64,000 nt of DNA. It comes from Limosilactobacillus fermentum (GTDB lineage: Bacteria > Bacillota > Bacilli > Lactobacillales > Lactobacillaceae). Below the pieces are notes generated by a model. It saw only the letters and a list, made by a program, of their open reading frames with translations, ran no database searches and was not told the origin of the DNA. Shown here piece after piece: positions 8,099 through 16,014 of the stretch; the stretch's first letter is position 1, and each line of letters starts with the position of its first letter. The translations under genes and the position numbers were made by a program. Location of the stretch: NCBI RefSeq assembly GCF_013394085.1, contig NZ_CP040910.1:1533112-1597111 (forward strand). The letters are read 5' to 3'.

Positions 8099-8749
8099 TT
8101 ACAAGTCCAGCAGGCCATCTTCATCAAGGATTTTCACCTGCTTGCCTGTCCTTTTCAGATAGCCCATTTTTTCGAGGAGTTTGAATTTGCGGGAGAGGGT
8201 TTCGGGAGTAGTTCCCAAGTAGAGGGCGATATCTTTCATCTTCATGGACAGCTGGACCTGGTCGCTTCCAGCCACCTTAGCCAAGTCGAGCAGGTAGCTG
8301 GCCAGCCTTTCTTCGACCCGCTCCATGGCCAGGAACTGGGTCTGTCTTTCCGTGGCCAGCAGCTTCTGGGTGCTGAGTTCCAGCAGTTTGAGGGAGAGCT
8401 GGGGATTTTCTAGGAGGACCCGGTTGAAGTCGGCCTTGCTCAAGCTGCAGATTTCCGTATTCTCCATGGCCTGGCCGAAGAAGCTGTCGTTTTCCAGGCC
8501 AAAAAGCTGCGCTTCCCCTTCATAGTCACCCGGCTGGGCAACCCGGAGCAGCTGCTCGCGGCCGCTGGCGGACAGCTGGTAAACCTTCATGTTTCCCCGG
8601 GCCACGATCTGCAGCTTTTCATCCCCTGGCTGAAAAATCGTCTCACCTTTTTGATAGCGCCGGTGGCTGGCCAGGGAATTGATCTTAAGCTGGTCTTTTT
8701 CTGGCAGGTCCACGAATAAGGGAACCAGGCTGACACATATATGCTGCAT
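8099..8749 (-). CDS. Crp/Fnr-family transcriptional regulator (FLP-like)
   Basis: The 216 residues comprise an N-terminal cyclic-nucleotide-binding fold (about 10-130), a dimer helix and a C-terminal winged helix. The recognition helix reads TTPETLSRKFKLL: the E-x2-SR pattern is the one FNR uses to contact TTGAT half-sites. It lacks the four iron-sulfur cysteines of E. coli FNR but has two cysteines, C5 and C101. In the FLP protein of Lactobacillus casei a disulfide switch between two cysteines controls binding, so a thiol redox switch is plausible. It is the last gene of the metal operon, which carries two matching Fnr boxes; autoregulation is inferred. The RBS GAGGAG precedes the ATG. Confidence 0.85.
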   Translation of the reverse strand: MQHICVSLVPLFVDLPEKDQLKINSLASHRRYQKGETIFQPGDEKLQIVARGNMKVYQLSASGREQLLRVAQPGDYEGEAQLFGLENDSFFGQAMENTEICSLSKADFNRVLLENPQLSLKLLELSTQKLLATERQTQFLAMERVEERLASYLLDLAKVAGSDQVQLSMKMKDIALYLGTTPETLSRKFKLLEKMGYLKRTGKQVKILDEDGLLDL

Positions 8750-8773
8750 TTTGCTCTCCTCTGCTGGTAAAAA

Positions 8774-9055
8774 TTAGCCCTGGACCAAGTGGTCGAATTC
8801 TTCCAGGGTCTGGTAGGTCTTAGTCATCGCCCCGCAGGCGTCAGCCGGAATGGCGTAATCCGCGGTCAAGGACCGCAGCTTGCTGAAGTCGGCAGTCAAG
8901 TCTTCCTGGCCGGCTCTCACCTTCTTTTGGATGTCTTCATAAACCTTGCGGACTTCAAAGACTTCCGGGTGGTGGGCGCCGTGGGCCTTGGTAATTGCCT
9001 GCGTATATAAGTCTAACATTTCATCGTTCTTGGTAAAAAATTCCTTGATCATCAT
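8774..9055 (-). CDS. Hemerythrin/RIC (ScdA-YtfE)-like small protein
   Basis: This 93-residue protein resembles the core of di-iron iron-sulfur-repair proteins. AHGAHHPEVFEVRKVYEDI matches the usual HGxxHPEL...I helix, and LTADYAIPADACGAMTKTYQ matches the LTNxYxPPxDACNTxRxLY segment. Most of the iron-ligating histidines are absent: it stops at EEFDHLVQG, where the family continues with HIHLENNILFP. It is therefore a short, possibly regulatory or degenerate form. A slightly later ATG at 9052 is also possible. It sits 24 bases upstream of the Crp/Fnr-type gene. The family assignment is by remembered motif similarity and is moderate. Confidence 0.5.
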   Translation of the reverse strand: MMIKEFFTKNDEMLDLYTQAITKAHGAHHPEVFEVRKVYEDIQKKVRAGQEDLTADFSKLRSLTADYAIPADACGAMTKTYQTLEEFDHLVQG

Positions 9056-9106
9056 TTTTCTCCTTTTTTCTTGATTAGTCGTTTTTCTTATTTTTGCTTT
9101 TTTCTC

Positions 9107-9334
9107 TTATTTAGCGCTGGCCTTCAAGACGTCATAGCCGATATTCTTCACGGCTTGAGTGATCGTGTCCAAATTGGTTTTTTCCGGGTCGAAGTTGACC
9201 TTGGCCTTGCTTGCGTTGAAGAGGACCTTGACGCTGGTCTTTTCAACCCCGTCGACATTGGCGATGGCCCCCGCGATCTTCTGCATGCAGGTCGGGCAGG
9301 CTAATGTTTCAAGTTGTAAAATTGCTTTTTGCAT
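9107..9334 (-). CDS. HMA-domain metallochaperone (CopZ-like)
   Basis: This 75-residue protein is a single heavy-metal-associated ferredoxin-like fold. The metal-binding CxxC is in LACPTCMQKIA (13-16), followed by the glycine- and valine-rich GVEKTSVKV and the late NIGYDV. It would carry a soft or transition metal ion to the neighbouring ATPase, which lacks an N-terminal HMA domain of its own. It has a private promoter with a class II Fnr-type box (9409-9422) in addition to readthrough from the ATPase gene. The RBS AAAGGAAAAG precedes the ATG. Confidence 0.85.
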   Translation of the reverse strand: MQKAILQLETLACPTCMQKIAGAIANVDGVEKTSVKVLFNASKAKVNFDPEKTNLDTITQAVKNIGYDVLKASAK

Positions 9335-9356
9335 GATTTCTTTTCCTTTCTTTTTT

Positions 9357-11285
9357 CTATTGGATACTTTCGCTGCCCTTAGTATACGGGCCTGTTGCTT
9401 GAGAAAAATTGTTTTCTATCAATTTTCGCGATTTTTGTAATTTTGACCGGTAGGCCAGAAGGCGCATGGCGTTCAAGATTACAACCAGGATACTGCCTTC
9501 GTGGACAAACATCCCGATGGCCATGTTCATCCATGAGCTGGCTAACACGCTGACCAGCAGGACGGCTACGACAGCCAGGGCGATGGTGATGTTCTCAATC
9601 ATGTTCCGCCGGGTGGCCTTAGCCAGGGCCAGGGCCCGCGGAATCCGGTCAAAGCTGCCGTTCATGAGGACCACGTTTGAAGTCTCAATTGCCACGTCAG
9701 TCCCGCTGCCCATGGCAATCCCGATGTCTGCCCGGGCCAGTGACGGACTGTCGTTGATCCCGTCGCCGACAAAGGCCACGATTTCACCGGCTGCCTGCCG
9801 CTTTTTGACAAATTCGGCCTTGTCTTCTGGCAAAAGCTGGCCATATGCCTCAGTGAGGCCCAGTTCTTCCGCTACCAGGTCAACCGTCTTCTGGTTGTCA
9901 CCGGACAAGAGGAGCAGGTTCTTGACACCCAGCTTCTTTAAAGCAGCCAGGTCTTCCTTAACCCCGGCCCGGATCTCGTCCTTTAAGCCTAAAGCAAGTT
10001 CCAGCTGCCCGTTTACAGCCACCAGAACCAGGGAATTGCCAGCACTTGCCAGCTCTTCCATGTCCTTTTCCATTTCTTTTGTAACTGGGACATGGTACTG
10101 GTCAAGCAAGTAGCGGTTGCCGACCAGGACCTGCTGGCCAGCTACTTGAGCAACGATCCCGCCGCCCTGGAGGACCTGGGAAGCTTCAACTTCTTTAGCT
10201 TCCAGGTCTTCATAGTAGCCAGTGATGGCTTTCGCCAAAGGGTGGGCAGATTCTTTTTCCACGCTGACCAAAAGCTGTTCAGCCAGCTGGCCCTGGCCGT
10301 ACTTTTTCACCTGGCTGACCCGGGGGTCGCCGTAAGTCAAGGTCCCGGTCTTGTCGAACATGATCGTGTCGACCTTGCTGAACTTGGTGATGACTTCACT
10401 ACCTTTAAAAAGGATCCCCTGCTTGGCCCCATTGCCGATTCCGGCCACGTTGGAGACCGGAACCCCGATAACCAAGGCACCCGGGCAGCCGAGAACCAGG
10501 ATGGTTACAGCCAGTTCCAGGTCTTGGCTGATGAGGCCAACAATAATGGCCAGGAGCAGGACGACTGGGGTGTAGTACTTGGAGAAGCGGTCAATTAGAC
10601 GCTCAGCCTGGGACTTGGAGTCCTGGGCTTCTTCGACCAGTTCGATGATCTTGCCAAAAGTCGTTTCATCCCCGACTTTTTCCGCCTTGATCCGGATGGT
10701 CCCGTTTTCCAAAATAGTACCGGCATAGACCGGGTCGCCGGGCTTTTTGCCTAAAGGCATGGATTCACCGGTAATGCTGGCTTCGTTGGCCGTCCCGGAA
10801 CCGGAGACGACTTCCCCGTCAACCGGGATCTTGCCGCCGGTTTTGACCAAAAGGATGTCCCCTTCGTCCAGGTCGTCTAAGTCAACTTCTTCAAAGTCGC
10901 CGTCTGCCGTCTGCCGGAGGGCGGTTTCTGGCACCATCTCCACCAGTTTCTTGATGGCTGACCGGGTCTTGGCCAGGGTCCTTTGTTCAAGGTAAGCCCC
11001 AAACAAGAAAAGGAAGGCCACGATGGCGGATTCTTCGAATTCCTGGATGACGAAGGCACCTAAGATGGCCAGGGTCACCAGCAAGTCGATACTGATGACT
11101 TTGACTTTCAGGGCCTGCCAAGCGGATGCGGCGATCGGGAAGCCGCCGATGAGGGAGGCGGCCAGGAGCAGGCCGGACTCTGCTGTTTCACTTTTAAATA
11201 ACCATTTTGCGGCAAAGGCCAGGACGATTAAGATGCCCGTAATTGCCGTCAGCCGGTTGCGATTTTTCATTAACCATTTTTGCAT
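9357..11285 (-). CDS. P1B-type heavy-metal-transporting ATPase with a CPG motif
   Basis: All P-type signatures are present in 642 residues: TGES (172-175), the phosphorylation site DKTGT (311-315), SAHPLAK in the nucleotide domain and GDGINDSP. The membrane metal site is GCPGALVIG (267-269) instead of CPC or SPC. The last helix has VHEGSILVVILNAMRLL (H595, E596), like the HEG motif of P1B-4 pumps for Co, Fe or Zn. The N-terminus has only membrane helices, no HMA domain. GGAGG precedes the ATG. It is the first gene of the operon, driven by an Fnr-type promoter. The exported metal cannot be read from the sequence; iron, cobalt or zinc are more likely than copper given HEG. Confidence 0.88.
   Translation of the reverse strand: MQKWLMKNRNRLTAITGILIVLAFAAKWLFKSETAESGLLLAASLIGGFPIAASAWQALKVKVISIDLLVTLAILGAFVIQEFEESAIVAFLFLFGAYLEQRTLAKTRSAIKKLVEMVPETALRQTADGDFEEVDLDDLDEGDILLVKTGGKIPVDGEVVSGSGTANEASITGESMPLGKKPGDPVYAGTILENGTIRIKAEKVGDETTFGKIIELVEEAQDSKSQAERLIDRFSKYYTPVVLLLAIIVGLISQDLELAVTILVLGCPGALVIGVPVSNVAGIGNGAKQGILFKGSEVITKFSKVDTIMFDKTGTLTYGDPRVSQVKKYGQGQLAEQLLVSVEKESAHPLAKAITGYYEDLEAKEVEASQVLQGGGIVAQVAGQQVLVGNRYLLDQYHVPVTKEMEKDMEELASAGNSLVLVAVNGQLELALGLKDEIRAGVKEDLAALKKLGVKNLLLLSGDNQKTVDLVAEELGLTEAYGQLLPEDKAEFVKKRQAAGEIVAFVGDGINDSPSLARADIGIAMGSGTDVAIETSNVVLMNGSFDRIPRALALAKATRRNMIENITIALAVVAVLLVSVLASSWMNMAIGMFVHEGSILVVILNAMRLLAYRSKLQKSRKLIENNFSQATGPYTKGSESIQ
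9381..9422 (-). promoter_or_regulatory. Fnr-type box and promoter of the chaperone gene
   Basis: The minus strand reads TTGATAGAAAACAA (9409-9422), then exactly 22 bases, then TATACT (9381-9386). This is the geometry of a class II Crp/Fnr activator site centred near -41.5. It lies inside the last codons of the ATPase gene. One of ten half-site bases departs from TTGAT-N4-ATCAA. Confidence 0.7.
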
Positions 11286-11317
11286 TGATCTTTTGACCTC
11301 CTTGCTTTGATGCTTTT

Positions 11318-11359
11318 AATATACCGGGAAAGCAGGATTCCCAAATTGATTTCTATCAA
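11318..11359 (-). promoter_or_regulatory. Perfect Fnr-type box and promoter of the metal operon
   Basis: TTGATTTCTATCAA (11346-11359) is a perfect TTGAT-N4-ATCAA palindrome. On the minus strand, 22 bases separate it from TATATT (11318-11323). The spacing is identical to that of the second box at 9409. The ATPase ATG follows 33 bases later. The Crp/Fnr-type protein encoded at the end of the operon is the obvious ligand. Confidence 0.8.
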
Positions 11360-11469
11360 GATCGGGATTTTTACAAAAATTTTTTTACGAAAAAAGCCAT
11401 CCAGGGGAATTTGATCCTCTGGCACTGCCCCCTGTCAAGGTAACACTTTAGAAATCTAAAATTATTAAG

Positions 11470-12324
11470 TTATGCAATCTCACTTCTGTAGTAATCTACA
11501 GCGGTGAGATTCTTTCTTTTACCGGATATTTCAACGGTGTTGAAGTACTTAACGCCTTCTGCCACTAACTTTAAGAGTTGGTCATACGTTTGAGGCGCTG
11601 GCTGGTGTGCCAGCCACAGATGTTTGAAGTCACACCACCAGCGCTCAATTACCGCATTATCAGCCGGGGTCCCCGGCGCTGACATACTGTGGACGCATTG
11701 GTTTTGGATAAGGTAATTACTGAATTCCCTTGAAGTGTAGGCAGATCCACGATCTGTATGAATTAACGGAGCCAACCTACTGGTCTTCTGTTTAGCCAAT
11801 TCAAAAGCTTTAATTACGTCCTTGGCGGTTTCGGTTGGAGATATGAAGTAACTAAGCGCATAGTTCCCATACAAATCTATGATTGCGTGCAGTCGTACCT
11901 TGTTTCCACGACCGTAAGTAAGTTCCGTAGTATCAGTCACCCAGACCTTATTAGGCTGGTCAGGGGCAAATTGGCGATGTAATACATTGTCTTCAAGGTA
12001 CTGTTGTTGTTCTTTAACCCGGTTACGACGCGGTTGGCGAATGTCAGCTTTGATCCCGTGCTCACGCATAATCCGCCGGACCCGTTTAATGTTAATCGGG
12101 AAGTCGAAGCTAAAAGTGTACTCTTTAATCTTGCTGGTATCGCTATTAAGAATGGCCGTGACCTTCCGGTAACCCGCACAGTTCAAATGGCGTTTCTCGA
12201 TTTGACGAATCGCCGCTAAAATCTTCGCATTCTCGATTTCTTGCTGGGTCTTGATCTGCCTTTTCTTGAGCCAAATGTAATATGACTTACGCGACGTGTT
12301 TGCTACCGCCGCCAACTCGGTCAC
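11470..12324 (-). CDS. IS3-family transposase OrfB, copy 2
   Basis: This 284-residue DDE integrase is identical to the copy 1 protein. The catalytic residues are in VWVTDTTELTYG, HTDRGSAYTS and ADNAVIERWW. The frame is open upstream to the seven-A slippery site at 12405-12411, so it is probably made as an OrfAB fusion by -1 frameshifting. Confidence 0.88.
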   Translation of the reverse strand: MTELAAVANTSRKSYYIWLKKRQIKTQQEIENAKILAAIRQIEKRHLNCAGYRKVTAILNSDTSKIKEYTFSFDFPINIKRVRRIMREHGIKADIRQPRRNRVKEQQQYLEDNVLHRQFAPDQPNKVWVTDTTELTYGRGNKVRLHAIIDLYGNYALSYFISPTETAKDVIKAFELAKQKTSRLAPLIHTDRGSAYTSREFSNYLIQNQCVHSMSAPGTPADNAVIERWWCDFKHLWLAHQPAPQTYDQLLKLVAEGVKYFNTVEISGKRKNLTAVDYYRSEIA

Positions 12325-12341
12325 TGTGTAACCTTCCTTAA

Positions 12342-13055
12342 CTAGTTCCTGAATCGCTTCGTATTTTGCGGATCGTCCACCTCCCGATTGCGTATTTCTC
12401 TCAATTTTTTTGCGAAAGCTCGCTCCACTTCTAAGCGCCGAACTTTTGCCTTGAGTTGTCGGTTCTCTTCTTCTAACTGTTCTTCGCGCGTTAAAGCGTC
12501 ACCTTTGGGACGCGGCTTTTTACCTCGCCGGTCCTTTAAGACTTCCCAGTTATCGGTGGCCTGATATTTTCGAACCCAGTCATACACTCGGTTATACGAA
12601 ACGTCGAACTCCTTAGCTGTTACTTGGTAATCACTGTCATGATCAAGTGCCCACTGGACAATCTTAATCTTTTCGTCGTAACTGACTTTCCGTCCCATTT
12701 TCCTAACCCGCTTTCCTGCGCCTTTCGGTGCTAGTAGTTTGCCACTATTGTACCGAATAACCCAGTCGGTTAGTTGAGAATTACTGCGAATATTGTACTT
12801 ATGAAGCACTTCCTGGCGTGATAAGCCGTTATCTTGATAGTCGACAACCGCTGCCACTTTTAGGTCAATTGAATACCGGCGGTTGGTCGCGCTCCGCCTA
12901 ACCCCCAGTACTCCTTCCTGAAGGAATCCTTTAATCCAACGACGTAATGAACCATCGTGGATCCCGTTGTAATCAGCGAAAACCTTGATCGAAAGATCCG
13001 AATCCTGATAACAACTTAGAAAATATAGCCGATCTAGTGTCGAATAGCTTGGCAA
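12342..13055 (-). CDS. IS3-family OrfA, copy 2 (two HTH domains)
   Basis: The 237 residues carry one HTH near the N-terminus (SIKVFADYNGIHDGSLRRWI), a second around 70-95 (LSRQEVLHKYNIRSNSQLTDW), a third repeat-like segment (YQVTAKEFDVSYNRVYDWV) and a C-terminal coiled coil. Such proteins bind the inverted repeats. The slippery heptamer A_AAA_AAA lies within the codons for AKK near the end. Translation begins TTG or ATG-like at 13055; the upstream GGGGG could act as RBS. Confidence 0.8.
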   Translation of the reverse strand: MPSYSTLDRLYFLSCYQDSDLSIKVFADYNGIHDGSLRRWIKGFLQEGVLGVRRSATNRRYSIDLKVAAVVDYQDNGLSRQEVLHKYNIRSNSQLTDWVIRYNSGKLLAPKGAGKRVRKMGRKVSYDEKIKIVQWALDHDSDYQVTAKEFDVSYNRVYDWVRKYQATDNWEVLKDRRGKKPRPKGDALTREEQLEEENRQLKAKVRRLEVERAFAKKLREIRNREVDDPQNTKRFRN

Positions 13056-13132
13056 ATAAAAATCCCCCTAGCGATAATAAGTCTTGGGTTTCATACTTGT
13101 TACCTTTAAGGGGATTATAGCCACCTTTAACA

Positions 13133-13333
13133 ATGGATTTTATTTTCTGGTATCACGGTATTAGATATATCATTACCGCTGCCTACGGTGACGGTGGCTA
13201 CATGATTGCCGAAGAACTCAGCGGAAAATTCATAATTCAAAACAAGAATTTTCGTAAGTTGGTAGAAGACGTTCCCCTGTTTGAAGGCAAAACTTTCAAG
13301 GAACTTTTGCCCGATTCAGACGTAGAATATTAG
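13133..13333 (+). CDS. Hypothetical protein, 66 aa, possibly 5'-truncated
   Basis: A short acidic protein (MDFIFWYHGIRYIITAAYGD...DSDVEY) starts 11 bases beyond the IS3 copy. I do not recognise it. There is no convincing ribosome binding site before the ATG because that DNA is the IS end, so the original start may be lost. A terminator-like hairpin follows at 13350-13392, which supports a once real gene on this strand. Confidence 0.45.
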   Translation: MDFIFWYHGIRYIITAAYGDGGYMIAEELSGKFIIQNKNFRKLVEDVPLFEGKTFKELLPDSDVEY

Positions 13334-13771
13334 TTCATCAACCAAAACAAGCATCCCTGGCAGGATAACTTTCTTGCTAGAGATGCGTTTTTCGTCCAAT
13401 TTTGCCCGATTTTGAACGAAAGAGCAAATAATTGGACAAAAAAGTCCCTTCACGCTTAAACATGAAGTGACTCTTCTTTATCTTAGTCGGTAACTTAGTC
13501 GCTTATCTTGGTCGGTTGACCGACTAAGTTATTCTTTCGTCAGCACGGTCACGCATTCAACATGCCACGAGCTGAGTTGGTCAATTACACATTCTCGATT
13601 AACCGCTAACTATGGCGATTTTTATTGTCTAGCTAAATGCAGCATATCTGTTTACACGGGCCTAAAATGTTTGTTTTTTATGGATCCCGCGGATAGGTAA
13701 TAGCCCTCCAGTTTTGCTTGTTTGCGGGAACAAATACGTTTATAAATAGGCATTAAAGCGTTTGTGGAAAA
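13334..13771. other. Non-coding region with several hairpins
   Basis: No open frame of interest is seen here. A hairpin AGTCCCTTCA/TGAAGTGACT (13443-13472, one mismatch) has T6 on its minus-strand side and could end the defence operon about 300 bases after its last gene. AACTTAGTCG/CGACTAAGTT (13492-13530) is a perfect inverted repeat enclosing a second palindrome, TCGGTTGACCGA. From about 13620 to 13771 the sequence is AT-rich with no structure I can name. Confidence 0.4.
13350..13392 (+). terminator. Terminator-like hairpin after the 66-aa gene
   Basis: GCATCCCTGGCAGG (13351-13364) pairs imperfectly with CTTGCTAGAGATGC (13373-13386), with one or two mismatches and wobbles. GTTTTT follows. 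Confidence 0.55.
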
Positions 13772-14107
13772 TCAAAGTCTAAATCCAATGTTTGCCTGAT
13801 GGAATTCATCAAGATTCCAGTGCAGCAATCTAAGAGGCATTTTGCCAGCTGTAAAATGCAAATGAGTAAAGAATCCCCGATAATTAGATAAATGTACATT
13901 GCTATTAACTGCTGCTTCATTCTTTTGCAAAGTCAACACGTGATACTCTTTATTTGCAAAATTTTTTAAAATGATGAATTTCCTCATTGCTTCATGCTCA
14001 TCCGTTTCAGCTAGTTGCTCAAGCTGTGAAGCCTTATTAACCATGTAATCCACTCGTTCTTGTAATTCTTCTTTAGTTGTATTAACTGATGGAACAATAG
14101 TTTCCAT
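13772..14107 (-). CDS. Unknown 111-aa protein, last gene of the defence operon
   Basis: I do not recognise the family. The N-terminal half is charged and probably helical (KEELQERVDYMVNKASQLEQLAETDEHEAMR). The C-terminal half is rich in His, Phe and Leu (FFTHLHFTAGKMPLRLLHWNLDEFHQANIGF). GGAGA precedes the ATG, which lies 14 bases beyond the helicase stop, so it is very likely co-transcribed and may be a partner or inhibitor of the proteins before it. Confidence 0.6.
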   Translation of the reverse strand: METIVPSVNTTKEELQERVDYMVNKASQLEQLAETDEHEAMRKFIILKNFANKEYHVLTLQKNEAAVNSNVHLSNYRGFFTHLHFTAGKMPLRLLHWNLDEFHQANIGFRL

Positions 14108-14121
14108 ATTCAGAATCTCCT

Positions 14122-16014
14122 TTATTTATATCTCCCCATGACAATATCCTTAACTTCTTGCAGATAATCATCAGTATATTCTGGCACAAGCAATTGGCCA
14201 TCAATGGCATCGATCATAACCTTTTCTTTGTCCTTCAGCTTCTTGTACACCGTACTGTCAATAAAGCCCATGTGGGCAACATCACCCTTAGTCATCAGAT
14301 AGTAATACCGAGTATACTGATTAGCTGGAAGTCCCAAACGGTTAATCCGATCACGCGATTGCAACATAAAAGTAAGATTGAAGTTGTATTCGAAGTAAAC
14401 CGCATCGTGCACCGTCTGATGGAGCGAAATAGATTCACCTAACGTATTAGGATTAGAAACCAATACCTGGGCATCACCAGTACGGAAATTGTTAATCATT
14501 CCTTCACGGTCTTGCTTTGGAGTGGCCCCATAAACCAAGGTTGTTTTAATTCCCATATCGTTGAGAGTATCAGTGATCTTCTGCATGGTGCCAACAAACA
14601 TCCCCCAAACCAGGACTTTTTTACCTTGGCTAACCAATTTGTCAATCAAATCAATACCCATTTCAAACTTAGGAGATTCAACTTTAGCTAAATCATACTT
14701 CTTATAAGCATCCCCACTGCTGGCATTTTCTTTTTCCACAGTTGAAGCTTGCTTATCCCAAACACCAGAGTCGGCATCTACAAGGCCTAACTCTTTATAG
14801 TTAATGTTGGTTGCTAGTAATTCTGGATTAGTTGAAGCTTGCAACAGTCTAATGAAAGTTGCCAAAGTCCCATTTTCGGTTTCATAAATAGCCTGTGACA
14901 GCATCTGCTGATTCTTTGATGGTTCAACTTCTTTAATAATATCTGGATCTGGTTTAGGGACATGTAGATCTTTCTTGTTGGTCCGCCAAAAGAACGGCGA
15001 TAATTTCTTATTTACATCTTCTGGATCAATATTATTCAAAGTTGTTAAATCCCAAGCAAAGAAGGATGAGTATTCATCAGGGTACATCAGATGTAGGAAG
15101 TTATAGATGTCCCTAAAGCCATTCGGAATTGGTGTCCCCGTTAGAACATAGCGGTAGTGTGGTGTCTGGCTTAAACTCAATGCTGCCTTGGCACGCTGGC
15201 CACCGACTCCTTTTACCCGGTGAACTTCGTCAAAGACTAACATAGTTTTGGAATCCAACAAGTCATTAATGATGTTCAGCTTACTTTGTAAAGATTCGTA
15301 GTTGATGGTGATCACGTCAGCCTGGACCCAGTCGTGCTTAATAGCACCGACATTATTGTTGTATTTCTTATCCCGCATATTGAGGTAATGCAACTTACGC
15401 TTAGGACCAAACACAGCTTCAAATTCTGTCCGCCAAGCAGCAAAGGCGTTCAGTGGTGAAACAACTAACAGTTTATCTACTTCATTTACCCTTGGGCTAG
15501 ATAGATAGGCAAACGTGCCATACATCATTGCCGTTTTACCAGCACCAGGTACTGAAAAGTTGGCCGCTCGTTTCATGATAGTCATGAAGAAACTAGCTTT
15601 TTCTTGCTCTGGCTTAAGCGGACGCGTAATTTCTTGACTAACGACCGCTTTGAAGTTATCAAACTCATGTTGCCAGCGAGGATCACCATCTTTGATAGTT
15701 AAACCAGCCTGACTTTGTTCCTTAATATAATACTGACGCTGTTGAACAAAATGATTAAACTTGTTGCTAGTCTGAACCTCAGGTAACCCTTTACGTTGCA
15801 GACGCCTATTAAGTTTCTTAACTAATTCAAGCAGTTGAACGTAAGTTAAATCTTCCTTAAAGGTTCGCTGTCTCGGATCTTCAAAGTACGGCCTAAAAAT
15901 AGCTAAGCCACGCTGAGCTGTCTTTGACTCCAGTGTATGGTTACTATCATCTAGTAGTTGGAAGAAACCGTCATTATTCTTAATAATGATTGGACTATCT
16001 GATTTCGTCTCCAT
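14122..16014 (-). CDS. SNF2-like DEAD/DEAH-box helicase of the defence operon
   Basis: The translation is 630 residues from the ATG at 16014, which overlaps the end of the ParB-like gene by 20 bases; a GTG at 16033-16035 is a less likely start. Motor motifs, counted from this ATG: Walker A VPGAGKT (155-161), DEVH (262-265), LTGTP (291-295) and helicase motif VI QSRDRINRLG (552-561). These place it with SNF2/Rad54-like translocases. The first 130 residues match nothing I know. No nuclease motif is seen. It probably moves along double-stranded DNA in the service of the neighbouring restriction proteins. Confidence 0.85.
   Translation of the reverse strand: METKSDSPIIIKNNDGFFQLLDDSNHTLESKTAQRGLAIFRPYFEDPRQRTFKEDLTYVQLLELVKKLNRRLQRKGLPEVQTSNKFNHFVQQRQYYIKEQSQAGLTIKDGDPRWQHEFDNFKAVVSQEITRPLKPEQEKASFFMTIMKRAANFSVPGAGKTAMMYGTFAYLSSPRVNEVDKLLVVSPLNAFAAWRTEFEAVFGPKRKLHYLNMRDKKYNNNVGAIKHDWVQADVITINYESLQSKLNIINDLLDSKTMLVFDEVHRVKGVGGQRAKAALSLSQTPHYRYVLTGTPIPNGFRDIYNFLHLMYPDEYSSFFAWDLTTLNNIDPEDVNKKLSPFFWRTNKKDLHVPKPDPDIIKEVEPSKNQQMLSQAIYETENGTLATFIRLLQASTNPELLATNINYKELGLVDADSGVWDKQASTVEKENASSGDAYKKYDLAKVESPKFEMGIDLIDKLVSQGKKVLVWGMFVGTMQKITDTLNDMGIKTTLVYGATPKQDREGMINNFRTGDAQVLVSNPNTLGESISLHQTVHDAVYFEYNFNLTFMLQSRDRINRLGLPANQYTRYYYLMTKGDVAHMGFIDSTVYKKLKDKEKVMIDAIDGQLLVPEYTDDYLQEVKDIVMGRYK

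Larger units (their letters stand above)
11421..13122 (-). mobile_element. IS3-family element (IS150-like), copy 2, intact
   Basis: This 1702-bp copy lies in inverted orientation to the one at 6371-8070, on the other side of the metal operon. Both open frames are intact. Flanking trinucleotides differ (AGA and GGT on the element strand), so no target duplication is visible. The element ends immediately upstream of the metal operon promoter region, about 60 bases from the Fnr box. Confidence 0.85.

Noticed and set aside
8066-8413. Plus-strand open frame of 115 codons opposite the Crp/Fnr-type gene
   Set aside because: It is a shadow of a GC-rich minus-strand gene with clear domain motifs; it has no RBS and no recognisable protein.
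6371-13122. A true composite transposon carrying the metal operon
   Set aside because: The left IS has its own target duplication and splits the operon's terminator, and outer flanks of the pair do not match.
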